IMG/VR virus record: IMGVR_UViG_3300009703_000119 | Span: 1-22,666 of that record | From: a virus | Strand: one strand, 5' to 3' | Length of the DNA: 22,666 nt | Shown here: piece after piece, positions 13,785 to 20,039 of the stretch | Layout of the letters: each line of letters begins with the position of its first letter | Numbering within the stretch: the stretch's first letter is position 1 | The notes under the pieces: generated by a model | Told to the model about the DNA's origin: nothing | Database searches by the model: none | What the model saw: only the letters and a program-made list of their open reading frames with translations | Position numbers and translations under genes: made by a program

Positions 13785-14606
13785 TTATAAACTCTCAATA
13801 TTAAGAGGACTGATGACACAATTAAATCCTCCTCCTGTTGCCGTGCCGCTCGCAGCACTTGGTAATGTCACCGTAAAACTATTGTATTCTTTTACAGTGG
13901 TGCCAGCATCATCAACATAACTCGTCTCAATCAAAGAAGCAACTGTAAAAGCTCCATAGACCTTGGCTCCGGAATTATGAGAATCCGCTGTACTAGCTGG
14001 AGGTGTATAACCCCGATAAGGGGAAGACGTTCCTCGAGTACATCCTGTTAAATTATTACTAGATCTTCCTGTATATTTAATAACTTCGTTTTGATATTTT
14101 CCCACTTGTAAGGGATCACTGGTGTCACTAGAAGTTAAAACCTTTTCAATCATTATATAACCACTAGTTGGAAAAATAGAGCCATCCGTTAAAGTAATAG
14201 TAGTGGCGCTATCTGTAATATTTCCATTTAAAGTAGTTTGCATTTGTAATGCATCAATTGATACTCCACCTACAGCTTCTTTAACAGTAGCAAATCTTAC
14301 AACATCATTAACTTCTAATTGACTTCTTAAAAAGGCTACAGTCAGAGTTGTATTGGATGCTGTTGTAAAAGGGTTCAAAGGTAAAAAATCTTGTGTAGAA
14401 AATTCTGTTCTTGCTGGTCGTGCTCTTTGTAAAGCCTGGGGATCAGCACTTGTTGGTTTAGGTTGTAGTTGAGGAGACTTAGGTTCGTATTCTGAAAAAT
14501 GAACCCATGCACCATTCCATTCTCTTACCATTTCTGAGTAAGGAAAAGCCATTCCAGAACGATCTGAAATCGCCAATGCATATTTTCCAGAAGAGAATGT
14601 AGTCAT
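13785..14606 (-). CDS. Connector-region structural protein with insertion domain
   Basis: 273 residues. The N-terminus SGKYALAISDRSGMAFPYSE, MVREWNGAWVHFSEYEPKSP, QLQP is a recurring phage motif that I know only as an uncharacterised structural family. Residues about 124-217 are a copy of the insertion domain shared with 14609-15577 and 658-2832 (TTLNGNITDSATTITLTDGS ... HNSGAKV). This copy is longer because of extra loops around SDTSDPLQVGKYQ and SPYRGYTPP. The C-terminal beta part (VDDAGTTVKEYNSFTVTLPS) ends GGGFNCVISPLNIESL. It lies between two adaptor-type genes, so a neck or tail-connector role is likely. The ATG is 2 bases after the preceding stop, with no clear ribosome site, so translation is probably coupled. 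Confidence 0.6.
   Translation of the reverse strand: MTTFSSGKYALAISDRSGMAFPYSEMVREWNGAWVHFSEYEPKSPQLQPKPTSADPQALQRARPARTEFSTQDFLPLNPFTTASNTTLTVAFLRSQLEVNDVVRFATVKEAVGGVSIDALQMQTTLNGNITDSATTITLTDGSIFPTSGYIMIEKVLTSSDTSDPLQVGKYQNEVIKYTGRSSNNLTGCTRGTSSPYRGYTPPASTADSHNSGAKVYGAFTVASLIETSYVDDAGTTVKEYNSFTVTLPSAASGTATGGGFNCVISPLNIESL
13956..14237 (-). repeat. Shared insertion domain, copy 2
   Basis: Residues about 124-217 of the 273-residue protein: TTLNGNITDSATTITLTDGS, IFPTSGYIMIE, EVIKYTGRSSNNLTGCTRGT, then DSHNSGAKV. It matches the order of motifs in copies 1 and 3 but is longer by two loop insertions. Confidence 0.65.
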
Positions 14607-14608
14607 AA

Positions 14609-15577
14609 TTAAGTTGCCGTATCTGGATAGTAAACCTTAGGAGCAATATATGTGCTAGTAATATCAGCATCTTCTTTAACTGCTCTAGCTAACTCATCCT
14701 CATAAAATAATTTTAATTCTTGTGCCCGTTGTGGAGCGTTTTTTTGTGCTAAATAAAATGCGAGACCGGCTGTCATACAAGGAACAAATCTATAAGGAAC
14801 ATTACTTGCATTTCCATATGCGCCTGCATCTTGAATTCTTCTTGCATAGTAAAGATTTAATTTATTTCCATCTTGCGCTGCACCGGGAGTTAAATAAATG
14901 GTTAATGTTGTTCTATCAATAAATCTCTGAATAAAAAAAGAAGTAGGAGTTCCTGTTGCAGTTTTATTAGAATATCCTTGATATTGAGATCTGCTTACTT
15001 CTGTCATTGGAGAATCAACACTTGTAGAAGTAATTCTATAATTTACTTCTAGTATATTATCCATTCCTGTACCATGTTGAGTTACTGTGTCTCCACTGGA
15101 ATGAGTTGCAGCTGTCGTACTGCTGGAACCACGGATCGCTCCTGTAAGATTTGCTGCTCCCGTAGCTGCAGATTTTCCGGTATATCTAATTGTTTCAGAA
15201 CCTATTGTAATAGTTCCTCCCCCTTCGCTAGCGCCCGGCATATCGGTAACACTAGTTAAAGGAATATCGGTAACGGATGCATTAATGCCAGATGATAAAG
15301 TAGTAGTTAAACCGTTAGATGCTCCATCTTGAGGAGATCTATAAGTTGTATAAACATTCTGGTTTTCAACTAAAGTAAATCCTTGATTAGCTACTTCCCA
15401 ATAATGAAGTCCTCTATTACCCCATTCAGAAAATAGAATATTTAAAGATCTTTTTGCAGTCTTTAATTGATAACCAGAAACGTTTTGAATTCCAATACGT
15501 TCGTAAGACTCCTCTACAATTTCATCAATCGGAAGAGTTTTTCCAAAAGTATATGTTTGAGACGTAGTGTTAGCCAC
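14609..15577 (-). CDS. Head-tail connector / tail-tubular A-like protein with insertion domain
   Basis: 322 residues. LPIDEIVEESYERIGIQNVS, GYQLKTAKRSLNILFSEWGN, RGLHYWEV matches the helical N-terminus of phage connector proteins (idei..eA.eRiG...tg.ql.tArrsLn.ll.eW.nrG). The C-terminal helices (YRFVPCMTAGLAFYLAQKNA then LKLFYEDELARAVKED) are also typical of adaptor folds. Between them, residues about 91-167 are the insertion domain shared with two neighbours. Without it the protein would be about 245 residues, close to the 243-residue adaptor at 13051-13782, so the two may be distant relatives. It probably makes a ring between portal and nozzle. Upstream of ATG 15577 there is a GGAGGACTTG-type ribosome site. 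Confidence 0.65.
   Translation of the reverse strand: MANTTSQTYTFGKTLPIDEIVEESYERIGIQNVSGYQLKTAKRSLNILFSEWGNRGLHYWEVANQGFTLVENQNVYTTYRSPQDGASNGLTTTLSSGINASVTDIPLTSVTDMPGASEGGGTITIGSETIRYTGKSAATGAANLTGAIRGSSSTTAATHSSGDTVTQHGTGMDNILEVNYRITSTSVDSPMTEVSRSQYQGYSNKTATGTPTSFFIQRFIDRTTLTIYLTPGAAQDGNKLNLYYARRIQDAGAYGNASNVPYRFVPCMTAGLAFYLAQKNAPQRAQELKLFYEDELARAVKEDADITSTYIAPKVYYPDTAT
15077..15307 (-). repeat. Shared insertion domain, copy 3
   Basis: Residues about 91-167 of the 322-residue connector: TTLSSGINASVTDIPLTSVT, then GGTITIGSETIRYTGKS, ANLTGAIRGSSSTTAATHSS, GDTVT. It is the cleanest match to copy 1 in the nozzle-like protein. Confidence 0.65.
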
Positions 15578-15585
15578 AAGTCCTC

Positions 15586-15891
15586 CTAACCGTAGAAGAC
15601 TGTAACTTTATCCACACCGCCCGTAAGAGTAGCATAAGAACTAGTAGCACAGTAAATTCCATTACCTGGAATATCTATTTCATAAACCACCGGTTCTCCG
15701 GCACTTGTTCCACCTACTGGGACATCAAATGTTGCAAGAGTAGTTCCACTTGAACCACCATCTTTAATTACAATGGTACCAAGTGCTCCTTCACTACAGT
15801 AATAAATGCCAAGAATTCTACTTGGACCTGCGAAGACTGCTCCTGACGCTGTCAAATGCGTTGATTTTACGTCTGTTGAATAACTTCCCAT
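15586..15891 (-). CDS. Small beta-rich virion protein
   Basis: 101 residues: MGSYSTDVKSTHLTASGAVF, SRILGIYYCSEGALGTIVIK, DGGSSGTTLATFDVP..., ending DKVTVFYG. The repeated beta strands without helices, with the GGSSGTTL turn, are a pattern I have seen in small phage structural proteins placed near capsid or tail genes. No specific function is recognised. It follows a very stable hairpin that separates it from the 137-residue gene and has its own AAGGAGATAAAATTATG start site. It could be a capsid decoration or neck protein; low certainty. Confidence 0.65.
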   Translation of the reverse strand: MGSYSTDVKSTHLTASGAVFAGPSRILGIYYCSEGALGTIVIKDGGSSGTTLATFDVPVGGTSAGEPVVYEIDIPGNGIYCATSSYATLTGGVDKVTVFYG

Positions 15892-15909
15892 AATTTTATC
15901 TCCTTAGTC

Positions 15910-15931
15910 GTGAGCTCCCGAAGGAGCTCAC
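15910..15931 (-). terminator. UUCG-capped hairpin between virion genes
   Basis: The minus-strand RNA reads GUGAGCUCC-UUCG-GGAGCUCAC, a perfect 9-bp stem closed by the C(UUCG)G tetraloop known as exceptionally stable. It lies 10 bases after the stop of the 137-residue gene and just before the ribosome site of the next gene. The following GACTAAGG has no U-run, so it is either an attenuating or 3'-end-protecting hairpin or a weak terminator. Confidence 0.6.
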
Positions 15932-15941
15932 AAATTATCTA

Positions 15942-16355
15942 TTAAGACTCTTTAGCCCAAGTACCTTGAACAGCAGTTACTTGCCATGCAGTAACATCTC
16001 CATTCATAGCTTGAAGCGTAACAAAGTCGCCTACTTTTGATGTAGCTTGAGTATTAATAAGATCCTTGTCATCTGTAGATGAACCAGCATAAGTAATGCC
16101 GTCCGATGCATTAGGACTAATAGTCAAATTGTTTTGACCATCTGCTCCTGTATTAATAAATGTAAATACATTTCCAACTACAATTCCTGGTAATGTAAAT
16201 ACTACATCCTTAGTATTTGATAAGAAAGTTTTTCCTGAATCAGTAGTAATAACGACAGTGTAATTTGAATCCTTCTGTTCGATATTATATCCAGTTAAAC
16301 CTGCTTCGTTTTTCTTCCCTTGTAAAATAGGGCCTCTAAACAATGTTGTTGCCAT
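15942..16355 (-). CDS. Beta-rich virion protein (possible decoration/fibre-domain)
   Basis: 137 residues from ATG 16355, MATTLFRGPILQGKKNEAGL. I chose this start over the longer frame to 16457 because AGGAGG lies 9 bases ahead and the extra 34 residues (Phe/Ile/Arg-rich) look unlike coding sequence. The central part (VVFTLPGIVVGNVFTFINTG, NNLTISPNASDGITY) is a beta domain resembling the C-terminus of the 332-residue fibre protein, with an analogous LPAG..GDEIGIVDY...NNLTVAPNGSEKI. It is flanked by a promoter and leader structure upstream and a UUCG hairpin downstream, so it seems to be a separately expressed unit, as expected for a high-copy virion protein. The role is inferred. Confidence 0.7.
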   Translation of the reverse strand: MATTLFRGPILQGKKNEAGLTGYNIEQKDSNYTVVITTDSGKTFLSNTKDVVFTLPGIVVGNVFTFINTGADGQNNLTISPNASDGITYAGSSTDDKDLINTQATSKVGDFVTLQAMNGDVTAWQVTAVQGTWAKES

Positions 16356-16364
16356 GATTATAAT

Positions 16365-16370
16365 CCTCCT
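16365..16370 (-). promoter_or_regulatory. Shine-Dalgarno deciding the 16355 start
   Basis: AGGAGG on the minus strand, 9 bases upstream of ATG 16355. It lies inside the longer open frame that begins at 16457 and identifies the internal ATG as the real start. Confidence 0.75.
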
Positions 16371-16379
16371 AGTTTGTGT

Positions 16380-16420
16380 GAATGCTATCTCTAGGCCGTC
16401 GAGTATACTCGTTAGCATTC
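16380..16420 (-). promoter_or_regulatory. Inverted repeat with internal 12-bp palindrome in leader
   Basis: GAATGCTA (16380-16387) pairs with TAGCATTC (16413-16420). Inside the arms lies a perfect palindrome CGAGTATACTCG (16400-16411). It is placed between the candidate promoter and the ribosome site of the 137-residue gene, so it could be a leader hairpin or a protein-binding operator. The palindrome also holds a TATACT hexamer. Confidence 0.5.
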
Positions 16421-16445
16421 TATTAAATAATTGTATACTAATTAT

Positions 16446-16474
16446 TTTATAGCTCAATTTTTAATAGAGCGCAA
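16446..16474 (-). promoter_or_regulatory. Candidate promoter for the 137-residue virion gene
   Basis: On the minus strand TTGCGC (16474-16469), 17 bases, TATAAA (16451-16446), in a 155-base gap between genes, the longest in the window. The leader would be about 85 bases and include the inverted repeat at 16380-16420. Alternative -10-like hexamers exist nearby (TATACA, TATACT), so the exact site is unsure. Confidence 0.4.
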
Positions 16475-16510
16475 GGTATCCTGTAGTGAAAAGTTGATTT
16501 TTGATAGCGC

Positions 16511-16720
16511 TTAAGTGGCTATCGAAACTTCGGGCGTTGAAACCGCTATTTTATTTTGACGAGTGTCTTCTTCAAATTCACGAGCAATAATTTGTTTAAT
16601 AACATCCTGAATCTCTCTGTTAATTTCAATCATTTTAAGATTGACCTTCCCTGATTTCAGGTGCTCTTTTTGCCACTCGAGTTCCAAGGACCGTTTCGTA
16701 TTGTAAAGGTCTTCGGTCAT
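16511..16720 (-). CDS. Small helical protein, overlaps upstream gene out of frame
   Basis: 69 residues from ATG 16720 (MTEDLYNTKRSLELEWQKEH). The frame could begin at 16735, but AGGAGG sits 6 bases ahead of 16720, which makes that the better start. It is almost wholly amphipathic helix (LKMIEINREIQDVIKQIIAR) with a charged surface, and no family is recognised. The first 86 bases overlap the 3' end of the 90-residue gene in another frame of the same strand, long for this compact genome. It is probably a real gene because of the strong ribosome site and regular helical pattern. It might help regulate or assemble capsid proteins, but nothing shows this. Confidence 0.55.
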   Translation of the reverse strand: MTEDLYNTKRSLELEWQKEHLKSGKVNLKMIEINREIQDVIKQIIAREFEEDTRQNKIAVSTPEVSIAT

Positions 16721-16907
16721 CTGTAACCTCCTCATAGGTTATCCATTTACCAGTCTTACTAGTAAATCCATCAGATTCGAACTTTACCTCATTTTTTCCC
16801 AGCTTGTCAAGGATAGATTGTTCAATACTTTCTACACTATCTTCAGCTATAACTGAAAAGTTAGCATAATAGCCATTATATCGAATCTGTATTTGGAAGT
16901 TTTTCAT
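16635..16907 (-). CDS. Small unknown protein after the capsid gene
   Basis: 90 residues. MKNFQIQIRYNGYYANFSVI, AEDSVESIEQSILDKLGKNE reads as a small alpha/beta domain (strand, strand, helix, strand), followed by FESDGFTSKTGKWITYEEV. The last 30 residues (DDRRPLQYETVLGTRVAKRA) are encoded where the 69-residue gene overlaps and look less structured. Only a weak AAAGAAG site precedes the ATG. It is the first gene after the hairpin that ends the capsid gene, so its expression may depend on read-through. The family is not recognised. Confidence 0.6.
   Translation of the reverse strand: MKNFQIQIRYNGYYANFSVIAEDSVESIEQSILDKLGKNEVKFESDGFTSKTGKWITYEEVTDDRRPLQYETVLGTRVAKRAPEIREGQS
16727..16732 (-). promoter_or_regulatory. 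Shine-Dalgarno inside the 90-residue gene
   Basis: AGGAGG six bases before ATG 16720. It lies within the coding frame of the upstream 90-residue gene and supports independent initiation of the overlapping 69-residue gene. Confidence 0.7.
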
Positions 16908-16927
16908 AGTATTTCTTCTTTATAGTC

Positions 16928-16959
16928 GAAATGAGGCGATTTTGAGGCCGCCTCATTTC
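16928..16959 (-). terminator. Strong hairpin after the major capsid gene
   Basis: GAAATGAGGCG (16928-16938) pairs perfectly with CGCCTCATTTC (16949-16959), an 11-bp stem with a 10-base loop, 15 bases beyond the capsid stop. On the minus strand the sequence after it is GACTATAAAG, without a U-run. It may therefore act as a partial terminator or as a 3' stabiliser of an abundant capsid mRNA. Confidence 0.6.
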
Positions 16960-16974
16960 TAATTTTCTTAGGTA

Positions 16975-17886
16975 TTAAGCACCCTCAACACCGTAAATAC
17001 CTCTAGGGTCAGAACATCCGAAGACGTATCTTGCTCTAGCTTTGTATCTAACGTTGCCTGTGTCAAAGTCCCCTTCCATCTTAGTAGTAAGAGGAGCTCT
17101 GTCAAAGTGCTTCATTCCATTAGGAACATCTGTGATAATGTACCAAGAATCAGAATCAGTTAAGAAATTATTCACTCTATAACCTTGAGGAATCATTCCC
17201 ATAGATTTGACTGCATTGATATCATTGTCAGCAGTTCCAACTCTACCTTGAGATTTCATCAATCTCTCAGCAGTGAACTGACCAGCAGATGGCACAATCA
17301 TCTTCACACCTTTTGCCGCAATTTTTAAACCTCTTTCATCAGTTAGCGCAGCGATATCAATTAACGCTTGCTCTAATGAAGTTTCGTTTAAATCCGACTG
17401 AGTAGTTAAAGTGTTTGAAAACACTCCAGCTATCGTTGGGTGATCTGTTGTAAATAAAGACGATCCGTCCCCTGAAGTAAATGTGCCTACGCCTGGTAGA
17501 CCATTATTCAAAGGTGTTGCGCCTTTAACTTGTTTAGTGTTTGCCATCGATCTTGCTAGTGCTTTTGTATATCTAGAAGCAAGTCTGTCATACAGGTTAT
17601 CTTCAATAGCTTCCTCAGTGATTGCAAAAGCGAGAGCGATAGTCTCGTTAGTGTATCTTGCTGTGAAAGTTTCTTGCGCTTGGTCATAAGCAACTCCAGA
17701 ACCTTCTGGTTTTGCTAGTGCCGATGCGAAACCTGACAACATAACTTCTTCTTCAAAAGCTCTGTCAGATGACTCAGTAGTATAAATCTCAGCTGCCTGA
17801 TCTTCATACTGTTTGTACTCCAGGCCAAATAGAGCATTTAAACCTGGTTCTAGTTCTTTAACTAGTTGATTACGTGATATTGCCAT
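16975..17886 (-). CDS. Major capsid protein (Mu gpT-like, HK97 fold)
   Basis: 303 residues. MAISRNQLVKELEPGLNALF, then FTARYTNETIALAFAITEEA, IEDNLYDRLASRYTKALARS, then PTIAGVFSN, GLKIAAKGVKMIVPSAGQF, WYIITDVPNGMKHF and RYKARARYVFGCSDPRGIYG match the Mu gpT-type major head subunit pattern (AF.IT.E.IEDN.YD, a P-domain helix, and a final beta strand with R.G..DPR). The length of about 300 fits the family. There is no N-terminal delta domain, in keeping with the separate scaffold gene upstream. It would self-assemble into the icosahedral shell. ATAAGGAG precedes the ATG. A strong hairpin ends the gene, consistent with high expression. Confidence 0.9.
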   Translation of the reverse strand: MAISRNQLVKELEPGLNALFGLEYKQYEDQAAEIYTTESSDRAFEEEVMLSGFASALAKPEGSGVAYDQAQETFTARYTNETIALAFAITEEAIEDNLYDRLASRYTKALARSMANTKQVKGATPLNNGLPGVGTFTSGDGSSLFTTDHPTIAGVFSNTLTTQSDLNETSLEQALIDIAALTDERGLKIAAKGVKMIVPSAGQFTAERLMKSQGRVGTADNDINAVKSMGMIPQGYRVNNFLTDSDSWYIITDVPNGMKHFDRAPLTTKMEGDFDTGNVRYKARARYVFGCSDPRGIYGVEGA

Positions 17887-17898
17887 GTTTTATACTCC

Positions 17899-18471
17899 TT
17901 ATATTCCAGCGCTGTTATTACCGAGTATATGTTCGTCAATCATGACTCGCCATACACATCCAGCAACAGAAGCGTCTTGGTTATTTGGGTCTCTGGAGAT
18001 TCCTATTAACTTAAGTTGGTCAGCTGATGTTCCGACAGTACCACTCATAGTAAATCCAGAAATAAAAGTGGATGAACTACCTGCAGTAGCAACTATTGGT
18101 GCAGTACCACCTACAGAAGCAGCCGCCGGCGTAGCCGAAGCTGTTCTTATTTCAAACATTTGTTGTGGATCTTGATTAACAAGCGCCACAATGTCTGTAG
18201 CAGTATTCGATGCTTTCGAATAATTTGCCCATGTAGGTTTACCTGTAGCTGCATCAGTGTAGAACACGCCGTTTAGTGAACCAACATTGTTCGCAGTTGA
18301 ATTAGTTGAAGCTAAAATAACTCCATCTGCAGTCAACTGGACCATGTCGTGATGGTACATAATAGCAGAACTTGCTGCTACTAACCATTCACCTAATCCG
18401 CCGTTGTTATCTGTCTGACCTACTTTTCTGATTGGTCTCAAACCGAAACCAGTCGTACTTTGATTAGCCAT
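17899..18471 (-). CDS. Capsid-associated structural protein
   Basis: 190 residues. The N-terminus MANQSTTGFGLRPIRKVGQT is the (T)GFGLRP motif of a family that regularly lies next to gpT-type capsid genes. HDMVQLTADGVILAS, LNGVFYTDAATGKPTWANYS and DPQQMFEIRTAS follow, and the C-terminus is also beta (KLIGISRDPNNQDASVAGCV). It is probably a decoration or minor capsid protein; no enzymatic motif is present. The ATG follows AAGGAGAAAAACT. It precedes the capsid gene by 12 bases, so the two are co-expressed. The 85 bases upstream hold no clear promoter. Confidence 0.7.
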   Translation of the reverse strand: MANQSTTGFGLRPIRKVGQTDNNGGLGEWLVAASSAIMYHHDMVQLTADGVILASTNSTANNVGSLNGVFYTDAATGKPTWANYSKASNTATDIVALVNQDPQQMFEIRTASATPAAASVGGTAPIVATAGSSSTFISGFTMSGTVGTSADQLKLIGISRDPNNQDASVAGCVWRVMIDEHILGNNSAGI

Positions 18472-18556
18472 AGTTTTTCTCCTTGTGTAGACTATTTTAC
18501 TAGCCCACGGTTAATATAATCGTTGGTAGGGAATTGGTTGTTATCCCGAGAAGTAA

Positions 18557-19015
18557 TTACTTCTTTGTACCACCGAAGGTTGTACGAGACTGTCTATCAA
18601 TATTGATAGGCATTCTTCTGTCCTGTTCCTTCATTAAATCGTTGTCTACAGCTTCCATCTGTTCCCCCGCTAATTTAGCGTTGTATTCAGATCTTGCTCT
18701 CGCGATCTCTTCAGGTACCCTTGTCAGGACAAGGCCTCCGTGCCCGATAACCCCTTCATATTTGCCATCTTGAATTGCTGGATAGTCATCTTCTGGATAT
18801 TCATCGGCTCTTACTAACTCATACCCGGACCTTAAGCGTCCTTGTACGTTTTTCGTGTCGACGAAACCTAGAATTTCTACCCTGACCCATCTGTGTCTAA
18901 ATCCAGTTGGCGCGTTGGGTGTATCTAAGTACGATGGTGGAGTCCAAACTACTTTACGTTTTTCTTTTTCTCTTGTTTGGCTCGCACGGGAAGATTTATT
19001 TGTTTCTTTTTTCAT
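18557..19015 (-). CDS. Conserved protein between scaffold and capsid genes
   Basis: 152 residues. A basic N-terminal tail (KKETNKSSRASQTREKEKRK) is followed by a compact domain (YLDTPNAPTGFRHRWVRVEI, FVDTKNVQGRLRSGYELVRA, YEGVIGHGGLVLTRVPEEIA) and a helical C-terminus. I recall homologues in the same position in marine phages, but no function. The start lies 3 bases after the scaffold stop, which indicates coupled translation. The order scaffold, this gene, capsid-associated protein, capsid suggests a role in prohead assembly or as a minor capsid protein. A prohead protease is not seen; nothing here carries a recognisable Ser-His or Asp protease motif. Confidence 0.7.
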   Translation of the reverse strand: MKKETNKSSRASQTREKEKRKVVWTPPSYLDTPNAPTGFRHRWVRVEILGFVDTKNVQGRLRSGYELVRADEYPEDDYPAIQDGKYEGVIGHGGLVLTRVPEEIARARSEYNAKLAGEQMEAVDNDLMKEQDRRMPINIDRQSRTTFGGTKK

Positions 19016-19018
19016 ATG

Positions 19019-20026
19019 CTATTCCTCCTTCGTGAGTTGTAATTGTCTTGCATACTCTTCTAGTGGCACTCTTAATTTCTTAGCTATTGCTACCTGTGAT
19101 GAAGTGAGTTTCACAGTTTTGCGACTAGTCTTTGAACTACGCGTTGCAGAGGCAACGTTTTGTGTAGGTTTACTAACCGTATGTGTCACTTTACCAAATT
19201 TCTGAGGGAATTCAAGTCTTATTCTCTTATCAATTTCCTCGTAGTAAGAATCTGATTTTGGATCAAATCCTTCTTCTTCGGTAAGCTTCCTATGAAGATC
19301 AAAAGCGGTGTAGGTCATAGCGTTATCACGCCCAAACCAATCATTTTTATCAGCCCATTCCTCCGCTTTAGGATCAGGTGCGACAGGTTGTTGAACCGGT
19401 TGTTGTATAACTGGCTTCTCTTTAGCAGCAGTTTCTTCCATTTTCTGTCTACTTTTAATTTCGGCCAATTTACCTTGTTCATAACCCAATTGAGAGATTG
19501 CAGTTAAAGCTTCTACTTCAGCCTTTTTATCATCGGCTTCTCTTGAAGCAGATAATTTAGCTTGAGCAGCTGCCAATGATGATTGGATTCTATTCTCCAT
19601 TTCTGAAGTATAATCTTTTTCATAATTGATCGCTTGAGTGTTTAACTGATCTCTTTCTCTCATTACACGTTTCGCGTAAGAAACAGCCTCTTCTTTCTGT
19701 CTCTCAGCTTCACGCATTTTTCTAGTCAGCTTGGCGATACGTTTTTTAACGCCTTCGCTGTATTCTTCCATTTCTTTCTTTTGTTCTTGTACTGGTTCTT
19801 CTTTTACTTCTTCCTTTTTGTCTGGTTCGCTAGCTTGAACATCAGGCTGCTTATCAGATTCCGCAGGTGTGTCAGCGGGCTTATCACTGTCTTGAGTAGT
19901 TTTTTCATCTTTTACTTCTCCTCCTTCAGCTTTTTTTTCTAAATCAATCTCGGTAGCTTTTTCATCAGCATCACCAACATCAATTAGTTCTTCTTTTCTT
20001 ATCTCTTCTTTTTTTTCTTCTGGCAT
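19019..20026 (-). CDS. Scaffolding protein
   Basis: 335 residues. The first 85 are extremely acidic and Lys/Glu-rich (KKEEVKEEPVQEQKKEMEEY) and probably disordered. Residues about 90-205 are coiled coil (VKKRIAKLTRKMREAERQKE). Residues about 222-278 hold EEWADKNDWFGRDNAMTYTA, FDLHRKLTEEEGFDPKSDSY, YEEIDKRIRLEFPQKF, a module I recognise from scaffolding proteins of many phages. The final TSSQVAIAKKLRVPLEEYAR helix is likely to bind the capsid protein. Position before the capsid gene fits. The start is supported by TAGGAGGACT, and the neighbour upstream (the co-chaperonin) ends 13 bases earlier. Confidence 0.85.
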   Translation of the reverse strand: MPEEKKEEIRKEELIDVGDADEKATEIDLEKKAEGGEVKDEKTTQDSDKPADTPAESDKQPDVQASEPDKKEEVKEEPVQEQKKEMEEYSEGVKKRIAKLTRKMREAERQKEEAVSYAKRVMRERDQLNTQAINYEKDYTSEMENRIQSSLAAAQAKLSASREADDKKAEVEALTAISQLGYEQGKLAEIKSRQKMEETAAKEKPVIQQPVQQPVAPDPKAEEWADKNDWFGRDNAMTYTAFDLHRKLTEEEGFDPKSDSYYEEIDKRIRLEFPQKFGKVTHTVSKPTQNVASATRSSKTSRKTVKLTSSQVAIAKKLRVPLEEYARQLQLTKEE

Positions 20027-20039
20027 AGTCCTCCTATGT

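Noticed and set aside
15942-16457. 171-codon version of the 137-residue virion gene
   Set aside because: The extra N-terminus crosses the palindrome and promoter region and is Ile/Phe/Arg-rich; AGGAGG precedes the internal ATG at 16355.
16511-16735. 74-codon version of the small helical gene
   Set aside because: ATG 16735 lacks a ribosome site and overlaps the AGGAGG that serves ATG 16720.
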